This document shows, piece after piece, positions 1 to 11,359 of a stretch of DNA of 64,000 bases; position 1 is the stretch's first letter; each line of letters opens with the position of its first letter. Origin of the DNA: Blastobasis lacticolella (lineage: Eukaryota > Arthropoda > Insecta > Lepidoptera > Blastobasidae). The notes under the pieces are model-generated. The model made no database searches, was not told the DNA's origin, and saw only the letters and a program-made list of their open reading frames with translations. The stretch covers positions 13,987,349-14,051,348 of the forward strand of contig LR990058.1 of NCBI GenBank assembly GCA_905147135.1. Direction: 5' to 3'. The position numbers were made by a program, and so were the translations under genes.

Positions 1-1049
1 TAGGTAAATTATGCTGAGGGGGTCCAGTTGCACTGGTAGCCGCGACACGTTTAAACAATGCCACTGGGAATAAAGTAAGGAAAATTGTAGGCATGTACAT
101 TTTTATTTTTTATGTTTTTTTAACATTATTTTTAGTTTTTATGTATTTTGTTCTTATTTAGTTCAGTTTTTTTTGTACCAAATTGTCGTGTCGTGGTGTC
201 TTTGTGCAAAAAAGGTTTTGTTTCTTTCAAATGTTCGTCACAAAAGCCATAACTCCCAAAGGACTGCGGATATATTTAAAATAGTATTGTTTTGCTGCGG
301 TATCCCGTAAAAATTTCGCCCTTGTCGCTAGAGCAATCACCATTTCTGTCAAAAATCCGCTTTTGCTTAAACTTAATTTTTAATATACTAGCTTCTTTCT
401 ACTTCGTCCGCAAAATATCCGGACCCGTTACATTGAAATTCGGATTAAATACTAACCTATGTACTATTCTAGACTATACGCTACAGTTCTACAAAATGTC
501 ATCAAAATACATTCAGGCGCTGTCGTATTTGCCAACGGTCTTACAACGGGTGGCTCTCAGGTGTCCCATTGGTCGGGTGATGTCCGCGTTACGACCACAG
601 TCGCACGACTCTTGCCAATTAGTACAGCGCCTCAGCAGTTTTTGTGTGAAGAAGTACCAAATATCCTAACAAACTTCAAAATTATAGTGGGTAGGAGTGG
701 GATTTTCTTGTAAATAGCAATAGATTAGACTTCTATTGAGTTACAGGTCGCAGAACAGATTTTTTGAGCCGATTCGAAATGCCACGCTCCCCGCGACCGC
801 TACATGAATTCCAATCGGAGCCGTTTTGAATAATTAATTAATCACGGGCAGGTTGTAAATCGTTTAGTTATCCCGGGCCCAGCCCCCATTCGGTAATCCC
901 TTTTAAATCTCAGATTATCTGGTTAATATTTCATTCGCACAGTCATAATTCAACACGTAGGAGTCAGCGGTGGTATTTAGCTTTACGCGGATATTTTGGA
1001 CCATTGAATGCTTGACATGTGAAAATAATTGGGTTAATTATTGAATTTA
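1..1049. other. AT-rich DNA with no recognisable gene
   Basis: Overlapping open frames of 84 and 125 codons at 292-713 show no motif I recognise and no splice or start context that would favour them. The stretch near 160-215 (GTCGTGTCGTGGTGTC) resembles the 3' end of the LINE tail seen in reverse at 12619-12730, so the first 250 bases may be an old LINE 3' untranslated region. The rest is unassigned. Confidence 0.4.
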
Positions 1050-1605
1050 TAGCGCGAAAACTCGCCATCGATAACCACCGATAACCATGTCGATGTTCGT
1101 CCTTACACCTTGGAACAGAAATGGTTAAGGTGCAGGTGAGTAAGGTTACCAGTGCTGTATGGGGTGAGGATTTTCGGAACGATAGCTTAGCCAGTGGAGG
1201 GACGTTTGCCTTTTTGCTCTCAGAGAAACGTATTATAGATTTGGGCAACGCATTGGCGATCTCCCTGGTATTTGTTTAAAATAAAACTCGCGTTCTTTAC
1301 ACATATTGTTATATTCAACGGGACTCACACGCGACGTACCTTTTCGATTTGTTTTCCCGACGTTTTGGCAGGGGTACACCCACCGTGGTGAAGTGAAGGC
1401 TGCTGTGACCGGACCGGACAGGACCGCACCGGACAGGTGATAATTGCAATGATGGGCGGGTAGACTCCCTACCTTCACATGGATGTAGGTAAGCGTGCCA
1501 ACCTTACATGGAATTGTCAGTTTGTTGTTGTAATTTCACGGCATACCCAGGGGTAAACCGGTGTTGCTAATGTCTAGGCAGCGGTAGTGACTTTCCATCA
1601 GGTCT
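1050..1605 (+). mobile_element. Old LINE 3'-end fragments (LINE-G plus Jockey-E scrap), interrupted
   Basis: Bases 1130-1275 align by eye with 53105-53240: GTGAGTAAGGTTACCAGTGC, a G-rich stretch, then GGGCAACGCATTGGCGAT. The expected continuation, GGTGTTGCTAATGTCTA, appears only at about 1558-1605, so roughly 280 bp were inserted between the two parts. The first part (1055-1130) resembles the Jockey-E segment at 18135-18185 (CGCCATCGA, then CCTTACACCTTGGA). The inserted block has a GGACCGGACAGGACCG run and is not identified. No coding capacity remains. Confidence 0.5.
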
Positions 1606-1671
1606 CTACCGCTGGTTCTGTAAATCTGCCATGATGCAATGATACAGCCATAGCGGTGGGAAGTTAGAGCC

Positions 1672-1770
1672 AAGTCCTATAATCGCACCGCTCGCCATCG
1701 ACATAGAGTTAATCCTCAACCCTTTGAAAATAATTGGCCTCGAACTGTGTTCCAAAGGGACTGTTGTAAA
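1672..1770 (+). mobile_element. Jockey-E LINE fragment
   Basis: Matches the upstream part of the Jockey-E copy at 18118-18210: CGCACCGCTCGCCATCGACA, then CCTTTGAAAATAATTGG, then CGAACTGTGTTCC. It is a decayed scrap of LINE coding sequence with no intact frame. Confidence 0.5.
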
Positions 1771-1776
1771 ACATTC

Positions 1777-3369
1777 TTACGCCTGAATACTCGAATATCT
1801 CTTAATTTTAAGAGCTCATTACATATCATGCTATTCCTTTTGAATGTCAAAGATTTGAAAGAGCAAAATCTTTAAGCAGCCCTTTAAGTTAAGAAACATT
1901 CCAGCATTGAGGCGTTCATGTTATAACAAAAAAAGTAAAAAAACAAAGCTATTCGCTGTCACTCTTTTCTTCAGGCTCAAAATAAGAAAATAAGGAGCAA
2001 ATTCTAATATAATCTCTACGGCTTAATACACAGAATATTTGATGATGGCAAACGTCAGCCACAACAGGTTACACAAATGATCTCAACAAATGAATCAGAA
2101 AAAAATATTCTGAAACCCCAGCTAAGCCGCGATTTTCTCAAAGAGATTAAGCATAATGTCTTTCATACTTTTTTCAGTGGTGACAGTGATTTGAGGTTTC
2201 CCGTACAAGGACACGTAAAAAGCTGGCGCGGGGACACACAGGTCGGTAGAATGACGGATGTTAGTAATTATTCGCACGGTTTGATATAGACATAGACATA
2301 TATTTATTGGTAAAATACTTTACAGGTCAGTATCGTATTCAAACGTATATTGCGCTTAGATACATTTTTACAGTAAATAATCCATTAACAATTTGTACAA
2401 TAACATATTAGGTATACCTACGCCTAATCTTCGCAAAAAGTGTCTGACATTTACAGAAACGAGGTACTTTTTCCCTTGTTAAACCTGTTCCTGATAGACT
2501 AGGAATTGAAAGTAAGCTGCAATGCTGAATAAAAATCCCTTATTAACAAAACTCAAAGCAATGGGATACTAGTACATAACAGTTTTATCTACCTCTATAA
2601 TTTAATATGGGATAATATGACAATAGTTCATTAATCGAAACGTTAAGTACTGTGCTAGTTCTTAACAACTTCCGAACAAACCGTCAACTCTCAAAAAAAC
2701 CCGGCCCTCCCAATAAATATCTCGTACCTACATTTATCGAACATCGTAACTTAGTTCCGCGAACATCGTCCATCAATTGGCGTGATAAAACGTTACCAAC
2801 AAAGCTGTAATAAAAAAGTGATAACAATAAAAGCACTCGCGCTCGCTCAACGAAGAGTCAGTATGCCCCATGCGGAGCCAGCGGTATTTTTAATAATCCC
2901 CAAAGCTTTATATGGCTCAACTTTTCACAGCGTGATGATTGATGACGGAAAAAGTTAGATTACAAAAATGTCATACGGCGCTAAATCCACGATAGTATCT
3001 TGTGATAGCGCCCCGGGCCTCCAAGGGCTGTAATGTGAAATTTTTGATGTCCACCCCTCGCACATTTGCGGGCTAAAATCGAAAAAGTTTCCCCGTTAAT
3101 GATGCTTAGTCGCCGCACCAGGAATTGTGAATCAGATTCCCGGAATTATAAATTGGAGATTTGTCTTTGTAAGCACTAAAGTACTGAGGCTGTGGAGATT
3201 ACTTTTTATGTGTTACTCAAATAAGTCTTAAGGGAGGCTTGCACCAAATTCTTAAACGAATTTAAGCTGATACTTAAATAAAAAACTGTTATCAATTTTG
3301 ATTTTTTTGTAATTAAATTACATAGCGACAATAAGCGTCATACATCATGTTTGCGAACTCCACGCTATT
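1777..3369. other. AT-rich intergenic DNA, mostly unassigned
   Basis: No exon or repeat is clear. At 2283-2315 a GACATAGACATA run followed by TATTTATTGG looks like the reverse of a LINE 3' tail ending in repeated TATGTC. A 70-codon frame at 2077-2289 has no recognisable motif and is probably chance. Confidence 0.4.
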
Positions 3370-3722
3370 TAAATGAAAATGCTGCGGTGAATGTGTGGCG
3401 TTACGCAACTTGATCGAGTACGTAACGAGTACATCCGTGGCAGCCTTGGCGTAAGAGATATCGCGGATAAGATCGAAGAGGCACGGCTGCGCTGGTTCGG
3501 TCGTTGGATTCGTGGGAAATAGGTGTCTAAACCTGCCTGTATCAGGAAAGAGGTCCCGCGGGCGACCTAAGAAGCGATAGATTGACATCGCCGAGTTGGA
3601 CACGAGTGTTAACGGCTTACGAGAAGATGCCAAAGATCGGGCAAAGTGGAGGAAACTAAGCAGGAAAGTGGACCCTGGTAGTAGCCGGGATTGACCGCTC
3701 GTAAGATGATGATTCAGCCTAA
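3370..3722 (+). pseudogene. RTE-type LINE, C-terminal region of the ORF, decayed
   Basis: Translating the plus strand in shifting frames gives blocks typical of the C-terminus of Lepidoptera RTE-type reverse transcriptases: VGNRCLNLPVSGKRSRGRPKKR, read in two pieces around a stop, then REDAKDRAKWRKLSRKVDPG. The same blocks occur at 42731-42905 and 58435-58790. Stops and frameshifts break the frame. The 176-codon minus-strand frame over this interval is antisense to it and not a gene. Confidence 0.8.
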
Positions 3723-6708
3723 TACAACAAAATATTAAATTTTTCGTGACGAAAATTAAAATTAAAAACCGTTCAACTCGAGGCGAGCGGTTCAAAAATA
3801 GAATCCCTGGTCTGCAACAAAAAACTGTAACGTAATTGGTCAATATTCACTAGTAGTAGACACTGCGGTATTTAGGACGAGAGCATCTTCCGTAGTTTCC
3901 TGAACGCTGTCCAAGATTGATTCGTCAATAGACCTCTTTCTCGAAATATGGTACGTTTGGACTACCCATGGTACTACTGACCTGATTACGACAACTCTTT
4001 TACAAACTGGAAACTACAGTCGTCCCGAGTACAAGTATAATAGAGTATTTTATACGTCGATTATTTCAGTCGTCCCGTGACCATGATGCATGCAACTATG
4101 TCGAAATATCGGGCTACTCGTAAGCAAGGGTACGCGGTAGGAAACCCGGAACATACCCTTAAAATGTGTAATAATAACCGCGATAGTTTAAAACATTATA
4201 TTTTATACTACAGCGAAAAAACAGAAACCCGAGGGAGATTCGTAGGTGAATAAAGTTTCGAAAGCACCCGGGAGGTCATCGCGCCGATGACCGCTAGTCA
4301 AAGAGAATTTTCTTCTCAATCCAAATATTGATCAGCTGTCCAAAAAAAATCCGGGATAGCAGAGCTTCCAAAAATCTTTTAATCTTCCATCCTTTGATCT
4401 TGTCATTTACGGACTCCAATTAATAAAGACTGTCATTCTGATCTTGTCCCAATTATTTTATTTATACCTTTCTTTTAAGCACAGAAAACAGTGAAGCTTC
4501 ATTAATTGGTACGCCTTGAGAGGTTGATTCAAAAATTTATTTAGCAATCCGCCCGTTGTCGTGTCAGTATATCAGCTTGTTATTTTTGATGACCAACCTA
4601 CTGATTTTATTATTTACTAGTGGACTCGTTCGCGTGCACCTACTTTACCCCTACGCTTTTTTACTTGCTTATAAAATAAACTTTCCTCTTGAAACACTCT
4701 ATTTATTATTAAAAACCGCATTATAATCCTTTAAGCAGTTTAAAAGATCTAAGCGTACGTAGAGGCAGACAGCGGGAAGCGACTTTGTTTTATACTACGT
4801 ATACATTTTTTAGAAAAAGAAATAGTCTTACATAAGTAATACACATACCCAAAACATTTTAACTGACTTACAGTTCCACTTTTAATATTAAAAAAGTCTA
4901 ATAATTTTTAATATTTAAAAATTCTAATAATTTTTATTATTAAACCGTCATTTTATTAAAATGAAATACAACAAACACAAATCTGAACACGACATAAGAC
5001 CATATTTAGGCGTCGGTTGCTTATTTACACAAACATTTAGCCAAAATTATGCATGGCCATATCATACAGAAATAAATAACCCTTTAACGATGTCATACAA
5101 GACACAGTAAAAATCGAGTCATCAATACTTGACATAACATGTACGAACAGTCCGTCGTAAAATTCTTACCTCGGCAACTACTCTACCAAATGAGCTGAAG
5201 TTCCTTTCAGACATCTTAAACTAGGTATTTACGACGCTATAGCAAGGGACAATATCTTGCAAGACCGAAGAACTAGTCCGTGGCTAATTGGACCGGTTTA
5301 GTGCGTTTTTATTGGTCCCTGTCGAGTTACGACCGCCCAACAGGTCACGGGAACGCGTTCACTAAATTAGTTGACAGACTCTGACTGTTTTTCGACGCCC
5401 CTAGATTCGGATTGCAAGTGTTGTGGGATTACGGATTCATTATGTGATAAGCTCGGAAGGCATTGGTGGGATATTAACATATTATTTTTATTTCGTCGTT
5501 ATTTAGGATAATAGGCATGATTTTCAGCGATAGTGCGACAACGCCCTGGTGTGGTTATTTTGGGTCTACGTGGCTGATTAGGGTGTCAATAAACGCGTCT
5601 CGACGAGGGCTACAAAATGTAAAAAAAAAATTTAAAAAAAATTTATCCAAGAATTGTTTTTCACTCGGTTTCGGTCAGAAAAAAATTCATATCTCGGAAG
5701 TATCCTCATAACCTCGGGTCTTCAAGTCAAGAGTGAAAAGGTATCTTCTAGGCACGCATGCTACATCTTCGATCTCATCGTCGTATTCCATCAGGTTAAG
5801 GTTAGAGATGAAATTAAAGATAAAAAATGTAAACACACAACTGTCATTGTCAAAGAAACTATCAAGGGGTATGAAACATTTTTTATCGAAAGTATTTATT
5901 TACAAAATGGTTATGCATCACGCACACTTTTCAGAGTGCTTTACAATGGCTGGTAAACTTTCGAAAACCATACAAATCGATTTACCCCCATTTATTCAAT
6001 TGATATAAAATGTAATGAGTAACTCCGAAACTATTAGTCCTTGAATACTAGTTAGAAAACTTCAATATAAGAAAGATTTGGCTGCCATTTTGAAATTAGT
6101 CTTATTTTATGCATTATTATTTGAGAAAAGCAGTATATATGTCTCGGCGTCGGTCAATCCTTAACTTTCCTAGCCTTTGCAATAATGTACGGTAACAACG
6201 AGCCAAATGTTTAGAATTTCTTACCATTGCCAGTGTCATAAACGAAAACTACACATATTTTGTCAGCACAAATACGAAACAAACAAACATGGTTCCCAAT
6301 TTAGTTCAGCAATATATTTATAAATTTTCATATGACTTTATTTTAAATGATCCACCATTTGGGTTATTTTTTTTATAGTAGCAACACATTTTTTATCTTT
6401 AATTCGATCTCATACCTTAGTTGCGAACAAATCTTAGAGAAAAAATTGTATCTACTTGAGGATCAAATGCAAGATTTTTGACAATAATAATAAAAAAGTA
6501 AGCACTGTGTGTGGATGTAGACAGTTTTTCGGGTCACAACTTTACAAGCATGATGGATGAGTCGCCGGTGTTGTACAAACTGATACTTCCTACTAGTTGA
6601 CATATCTCATAGGTACCTGGTATTTTAATTTAGATAAAATATACTGTGGTATTGACATATAAAATCGAAATATCGTGGCGTACATAGTAGGGAGGATTGA
6701 TACAGAAG
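3723..6708. other. About 3 kb with no recognisable gene
   Basis: Very AT-rich. Bases 4860-4960 carry an imperfect tandem of about 28 bp built on TCTAATAATTTTTA. A segment at 4755-4800 (GGCAGACAGCGGGAAGCGAC, then TTTTATACTACGTA) recurs in diverged form near 18830-18860, 41760-41800 and 47950-47985, so it is a dispersed repeat of unknown type. Overlapping frames at 5517-6008 are low-complexity and probably chance. Confidence 0.4.
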
Positions 6709-7210
6709 CGTCGGTGGCCGAGCGGGTAGTATATCCGACTCGAAAGCAAGAGGTACCGGGTACGAATTCCGCTGCGGCCATGTATCAATGACTTTTTTTT
6801 CATTTCCTGTAATGTTATAAATTGATGCAAGAAAGAGATTACATACATACATACTCCTTTCTGAGTTATGTAGGTACATTAGCTGTGGTGTGTGGTGCCG
6901 CCACCTCAAAGAATAGCACCACCCCATCTCTTCCCGTGGGTGTCGTAAGAGGCGACTAAGGGACAAATCCGAAAGATGGGCAGCAGCATCTTTCTGGGTA
7001 GATTTACATCAACTGCACTGCGATCTCCAACCCGCCTGCCAAGCGTGGAGATTATGGCAATGACCTCCCCTTTCGTGGGAGAGGCCCGAAGTCCTGCAGT
7101 GGACTGTTATGGGCTGTGATGATGATTAGCTGAATACTAACCGATGCTCTTACGGTGAGGGAAAACATCGTGATGAAACTGAACATTCAGGCGACTGAAT
7201 GCGTCAAAAG
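6709..7210 (+). mobile_element. SINE-F, tRNA-derived, interrupted by a SINE-D2 copy
   Basis: The head is tRNA-like: GTCGGTGGCCGAGCGGGTAG resembles box A of a class II tRNA, and GGTACCGGGTACGAATTCC is a damaged box B. The body continues with ATGACT...TGAGTTATGTA and, after the insertion, CTAACCGATGCTCTTACGG and CATTCAGGCGACTGAATG. Related copies are at 11063-11351, 33955-34243, 47570-47825, 53395-53685 and 56190-56515. The body is split by a younger element at 6886-7124. Transcription by RNA polymerase III is expected for the class but not shown here. Confidence 0.75.
6886..7124 (+). mobile_element. SINE-D2 copy nested in SINE-F
   Basis: A 239-bp element starting near TGGTGCCGCCACCTC and ending in a GATGATGAT-type tail. 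It is flanked by the 8-bp direct repeat ATTAGCTG (6878-6885 and 7125-7132), which marks its insertion into the SINE-F copy. It is nearly identical to 47996-48229. Its 3' half (from CTGCGATCTCCAACCCGCC) is shared with SINE-D1. The TGATGA tail suggests it uses an RTE-type LINE machinery, as RTE fragments here end the same way. Confidence 0.75.
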
Positions 7211-7570
7211 TGACATTAAGCATACACCTGGAATTTGTGGAAGTACATTTACATATAGCTTGTACGTTGGGAACTAAAATATTTTTAAATGAACAGGTTT
7301 ACGCGTTTGTGGAATAATACCAATATATAAAAAAAAATAACGTTCTCATAAGTAAGAAACGTAGGTTAGGGTAGGTAACTCTTTGCAGTTTACATGGATC
7401 ACTTACCTGAAAGAAATGATAAATAATTTATTAGAACTGGTGTGTTTATACAATTATTTGGAATTTTACCTTAGAATATAAAATAGTTCTCTAGTAAACT
7501 TTTAGTATGGTGATCATTAAAACTTTGAGATTCATAAGTCTTTGTCTTAATTTCTTAAACAATAAGTTTA

Positions 7571-7886
7571 ATCATCATCATCATCATCATATCAGCTAAA
7601 AGACGCCCACTGCTGGGCATAAGCCTACCCTATAAGATCACCCGCATCACAAACGCCGGTCCTGTGCCTACCGCATCCAGCTGGTACCTGCAATCTTTAC
7701 CAGTTCGTCGGTCCACGTTGTGGGGGGCCTACCCACGCTGCGTCTTGCGGTACTTGGTCCCCACTCGAGAATTTTACTGCCCCATCGGCCACCTGTTCTT
7801 CGAGCTATGTGCCCTGCCCACTGCCACTTTAGCTTGGCAATCCTTACGGCTGTGTCGGTGACCTTGGTTCGCTTGCGGAGCTCCTC
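7571..7886 (-). mobile_element. 5'-truncated RTE LINE with 12-bp target duplication
   Basis: The reverse strand translates to KLKWQWAGHIARRTGGRWG followed by SVGRPPTTWTDELVKIAG and then stops. This is the well-known C-terminal block of Lepidoptera RTE endonuclease-reverse transcriptases. The element ends in a TGATGATGATGA tail (7571-7590 on the plus strand reads as ATCATCATC). The direct repeat ACAATAAGTTTA flanks it (7559-7570 and 7887-7898). Only about 316 bp of the 3' end was copied; it is a dead fragment. Confidence 0.85.
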
Positions 7887-8238
7887 ACAATAAGTTTATT
7901 CATAGGGAAATATGTATGTCTGTTGGTTTTGAAACGCAATCGTAATTATTATTGTATGCATAAGCTCGACCTATTCTAAAACATCCCGTAACAATTAATT
8001 TCATGTACGAAATGCAGCACATTAACCCACCCACTACCGGTATAAAATGAGCACTCAAAATGAAAATGAACAAAACCTAAAAATGTAATACATCTAGCGG
8101 CAATACTAAAGGCTAGTAAGTAAGACTAACTAACAATCACTATGGATGCGCTTACAATTCGGAGACGGTCCAAAGTCTAACCCTATCTAGACTAGATTTA
8201 GGCTGGCCTTCCGTACTGTAGCATGTGCTCGGGCAGGC

Positions 8239-8340
8239 CTTAGGTTAGGTTGGCTCTAAGATAGGCTCTCGGGATAGGTTGGTGCTCCCATAGGCTGGGC
8301 TTTAGTAGGTTAAGTAGGTTGAAGCAAGTAGGACGTAGGT
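8239..8340 (+). other. GGTTAGG-rich pre-insertion sequence
   Basis: The stretch contains TTAGGTTAGGTTGG and several spaced TAGG and TAGGTT motifs. TTAGG is the usual insect telomere unit, but only two perfect units are in a row, so this is not a telomeric array. It ends with GGACGTAGGT, the target copy used by the adjacent LINE insertion. Confidence 0.3.
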
Positions 8341-8520
8341 TGTGTCGTGGATGACAAGGCTTCGGCTGCTCTCATGACACCTCCATTCAGACGTCGTAGG
8401 AGCGCCGCGGGGTTTAGTGGGTAGACCGGCCAATACCGGGAGTCCCACACAGGCCCTTCGTCCCCCAACGGAGGGTATCGTGCGTAATGCATTCCCCGCG
8501 TTAAAAAAAAAAAAAACAAA
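8341..8520 (+). mobile_element. 5'-truncated LINE, R1-like 3' end, with 10-bp target duplication
   Basis: An insertion of 180 bp ending in a 14-A run (plus CAAA) is bounded by perfect direct repeats GGACGTAGGT (8331-8340 and 8521-8530). Its body (GGGGTTTAGTGGGTAGACCG, then GGAGTCCCACACAGGCCC, then TAATGCATTCCCCGCGTT) resembles a 3' end common in Lepidoptera genomes, which I associate from memory with R1-clade LINEs. The clade is tentative; the truncation, poly-A and target duplication are directly visible. Confidence 0.7.
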
Positions 8521-8530
8521 GGACGTAGGT

Positions 8531-9944
8531 CTATAGGCTGCCTCTATGAGCACACATAGCATATTTTAATTCCCAGTCGGGAATGCAAATGTGTTCCATT
8601 TAAATTAAAAGTAAGGCATCTTTCATATATTATGGCATTCTTTGTTATACTTTGGTCAATACAGTTTCAATAAAGCAATTTATATCTTTTACTTAGAATC
8701 AACACCCCCCCCCCGGTGTTACAGTACCTATATTATTTTCAACTGTAGCACGTTTATCTGCGTCTACGGGATGACGAAGCCGAGATAACTACTCTCAACA
8801 ACAGGAAGAGGATATGGGTGGATGAGATGCTAGAAATTTCAACGAAATAAGTCGAATTTAAATGTGCGATAGGTATTAGATTGATAAACAAAAAGGTATG
8901 AGTAATAAAAAATCATTCAACACTCCATACGTCTATTGTATTACATTGCCGTCTTTTATCAAAGTAATAACAGTAAATATGGGTTATAAATTATTTACAA
9001 ATGTAGCGCTTTTATTATCGCTAAGGAAAAAGCATTCGACCTTGACTTCGACCTGAATCACAAGTGCGCGCCACTCGCGCGCATCTACATAGCATTGAAT
9101 GAGCGAAACGCAAGCTTCTGTACATTGCTATTCAGTGTAACTCACGATTCACACGTGACAGCGCAGTGTCACTTGCGTGTATTTATTGAGTTTGTCTACA
9201 ACAATCGATCCATATTAAAATAGGAGTCAATTGGACGATATTTATAGTAAAAATAAGCAAAAAGAATTCTGGAATGCCCGTTGGAACGACAAGTAAGAGA
9301 CGTTCATCGTATTCACGTCAAATGGATGCCAAGGTCGCACCGTCCCACCCATCGGCCCGTCCGTATTTGAGAGCGGGACATGGAGGACAATGCTCAAAGG
9401 GGCAAGACCCCGACACAGCTTCCCCATCTCTCAGAGGTGACGAGAAGAAATCTGGACGGCTATTATTATCCCGATATTTCCTACCTATTTGAGCTCATGT
9501 TTACGGTATTCGTAGGAATATTTCGATAAAATTGAAGCACAAAAAGGCAGCCTGTAAAGACATAATTTTCTTAACAATTACGTTATAGGAACAGCTGCAG
9601 CTGCGGGGATCAGAAATGAAATTTACTCAATATGACAGATTGTCATCTCCGATTCTGTCTCTCTTTTTCCGTATTCAGGTATTTATATAAGCATGTTGTT
9701 ATGGTGACACAATTTCCAATATTCGAGCGTTTGAATCTGGTAGACTCTCTTAGAAAATGGACTGTAGGTCACATATGCACTGCCATAGGGCGGGACAGTT
9801 TTACAACAATAAAGCGTTAAAATTTAAATGTACATGTATTTGTTTTCAATGTAGGTATATAGGTATGTATTAATTTATGTATTATATTAGTTAAGCATCA
9901 TTATTTTGTTTTTGCTGCTGTGCATGTCTTTACTGCATTTAATT
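8531..9944. other. Unassigned intergenic DNA
   Basis: A C homopolymer of about ten sits at 8705-8715. Bases 9285-9450 are more GC-rich than their surroundings and open on both strands for 60-70 codons, but I recognise no motif. GTGACAGCGCAGTGTCAC near 9155 is a small 6-bp-arm hairpin. No exon can be supported. Confidence 0.4.
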
Positions 9945-10072
9945 GTCACGATCTCTCTGCTGTAAGATATTTCTTTATGAAATAAGTTGGCCTGTTGTGT
10001 CTGATACATTGTGTAATATACTTTTGTAACAATCTTGTGTACAATAAATGGTTAAATAAATAAATAAACAAA
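9945..10072 (+). mobile_element. Probable LINE 3' tail ending in an AAATA run
   Basis: The segment ends ACAATAAATGG followed by TAAATAAATAAATAAAC. A polyadenylation-like hexamer next to an AAATA microsatellite matches the style of LINE 3' ends at 17547-17669 and 41532-41669, although the upstream part differs. Classification is by form only. Confidence 0.4.
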
Positions 10073-10079
10073 TTGTATG

Positions 10080-11062
10080 TAATTAAACTGAAAAAGTTGT
10101 TTATTTATATAAGTCAGCAAGTAAGTTATAAGTATAAACGAGTAGATTGCCCACGTGATAATCAGCTGACCACATATTTTTCTTCCTATACAATACACTT
10201 AGGAACAATAAACTGAGTCTATTCGCAGGAATTTTGACACAAATCGTTGCTAAGATAGATTCCTTCTATTTTCTTTAGATTCGAATTTATTTTGCACACT
10301 TATAAAAGGTATAGACCGACAGACCGATTTTTACTTCTATAACTTTACTTACGTAAATAAACGACTATTTCTACGAAAAATTGAAATTTTGGGTCGCTAA
10401 AACAGTTCGACTTTATTGAACGCACCAGGTTGTGTACGGGCAAAGCAACGTTTTGTGGGTCTACTAAACCTCTGCTATTTGTATAAAATGGCTCTTGTAA
10501 TCTATAAAGTAGGATAACCTTCACCTCACAGTCTACATGGAAAATCGCCCATGGAGCCGAATATCCACGTCAATTTAGTCAAGAATTTAAGTAAGTTACA
10601 AAAATAAAAAGAAACGCTAAACAGAATCCCAAACGCTCCCGAATAGCCAACAATTACAAGTCTAGAGATCCAAGGCTTACACATGCGTATAATAAACAAC
10701 ATGATTCGGCTTTTTAAAATTCCATTGCCAGTATTCCTCGGATAATATTAAAGGAAGAACGAAATCGAGCACAATTCCCATGTTGACAAAGGATAGACGA
10801 TACAAAAAAGGAAAATGAACAGAAAATGTTCTGAATCATCGCAATTTTTTCAGTACCTATACGTGTGTTTATGATTTTTATTTCCCCGGCTACTGTTAAA
10901 GGAATTAGGTTAATTGAAGAGGAATTGGTGCGATGTTAGCCTTAGGGAAACAAATGAAGCGCGAACGTATAGATAATGCGAACGTTTTGTTATTTAGTAG
11001 GTTACAAGTGTTCAGTTCTGTCCTAGTTAATGGCCACAGAAGGATATATGAGTATATAAAAA
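10080..11062. other. No recognisable feature
   Basis: AT-rich DNA without long frames, clear repeats shared with the rest of the window, or inverted repeats that I could see. Confidence 0.4.
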
Positions 11063-11351
11063 TAATCATCTTGGCGTTAATGTTCCGGTTGTGCTCTCGC
11101 GAGGCCTGATGTCCGCCTTAACCATGATCCAGGATTTAGCAGATTACAATTACAGTGAAGCGACATTTAGTCGCCTGAATGTGCAGGTTTCATCACGATG
11201 TTTTTCCTTACCGTAAGCAGTCGGTAGTCGGTTAGCATTCAACTAATGTACATAACTCAGAAAAGAGTCATTAGTACATGGCCGCAGTGGGATTCGAACC
11301 CGGTACCTTTCGCTTATGAGTCGGGTACCTCAACCACTCGGCCGTCGACGT
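11063..11351 (-). mobile_element. SINE-F, nearly complete
   Basis: Read on the minus strand it begins with a tRNA-like head: GACGGCCGAGTGGTTGAGG (box A-like) and GGTACCGGGTTCGAATCCC (a good box B). It then runs through CATGTACTAATGACTC, the conserved CATCGTGATGAAACCTGC and CATTCAGGCGACTAAATG, to CACAACCGGAACATTAACGC and a GATGATTATT tail. The head looks derived from a class II tRNA with a long variable arm (Ser- or Leu-like). It is the best preserved SINE-F copy here. Confidence 0.85.
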
Positions 11352-11359
11352 TCTTAGAA

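Noticed and set aside
3313..3843. 176-codon minus-strand ORF
   Set aside because: It is antisense to an RTE fragment whose sense frame shows the expected RTE blocks.
8239..8252. Telomeric TTAGG array
   Set aside because: Only two perfect units in a row; too short to call telomeric or interstitial telomere sequence.
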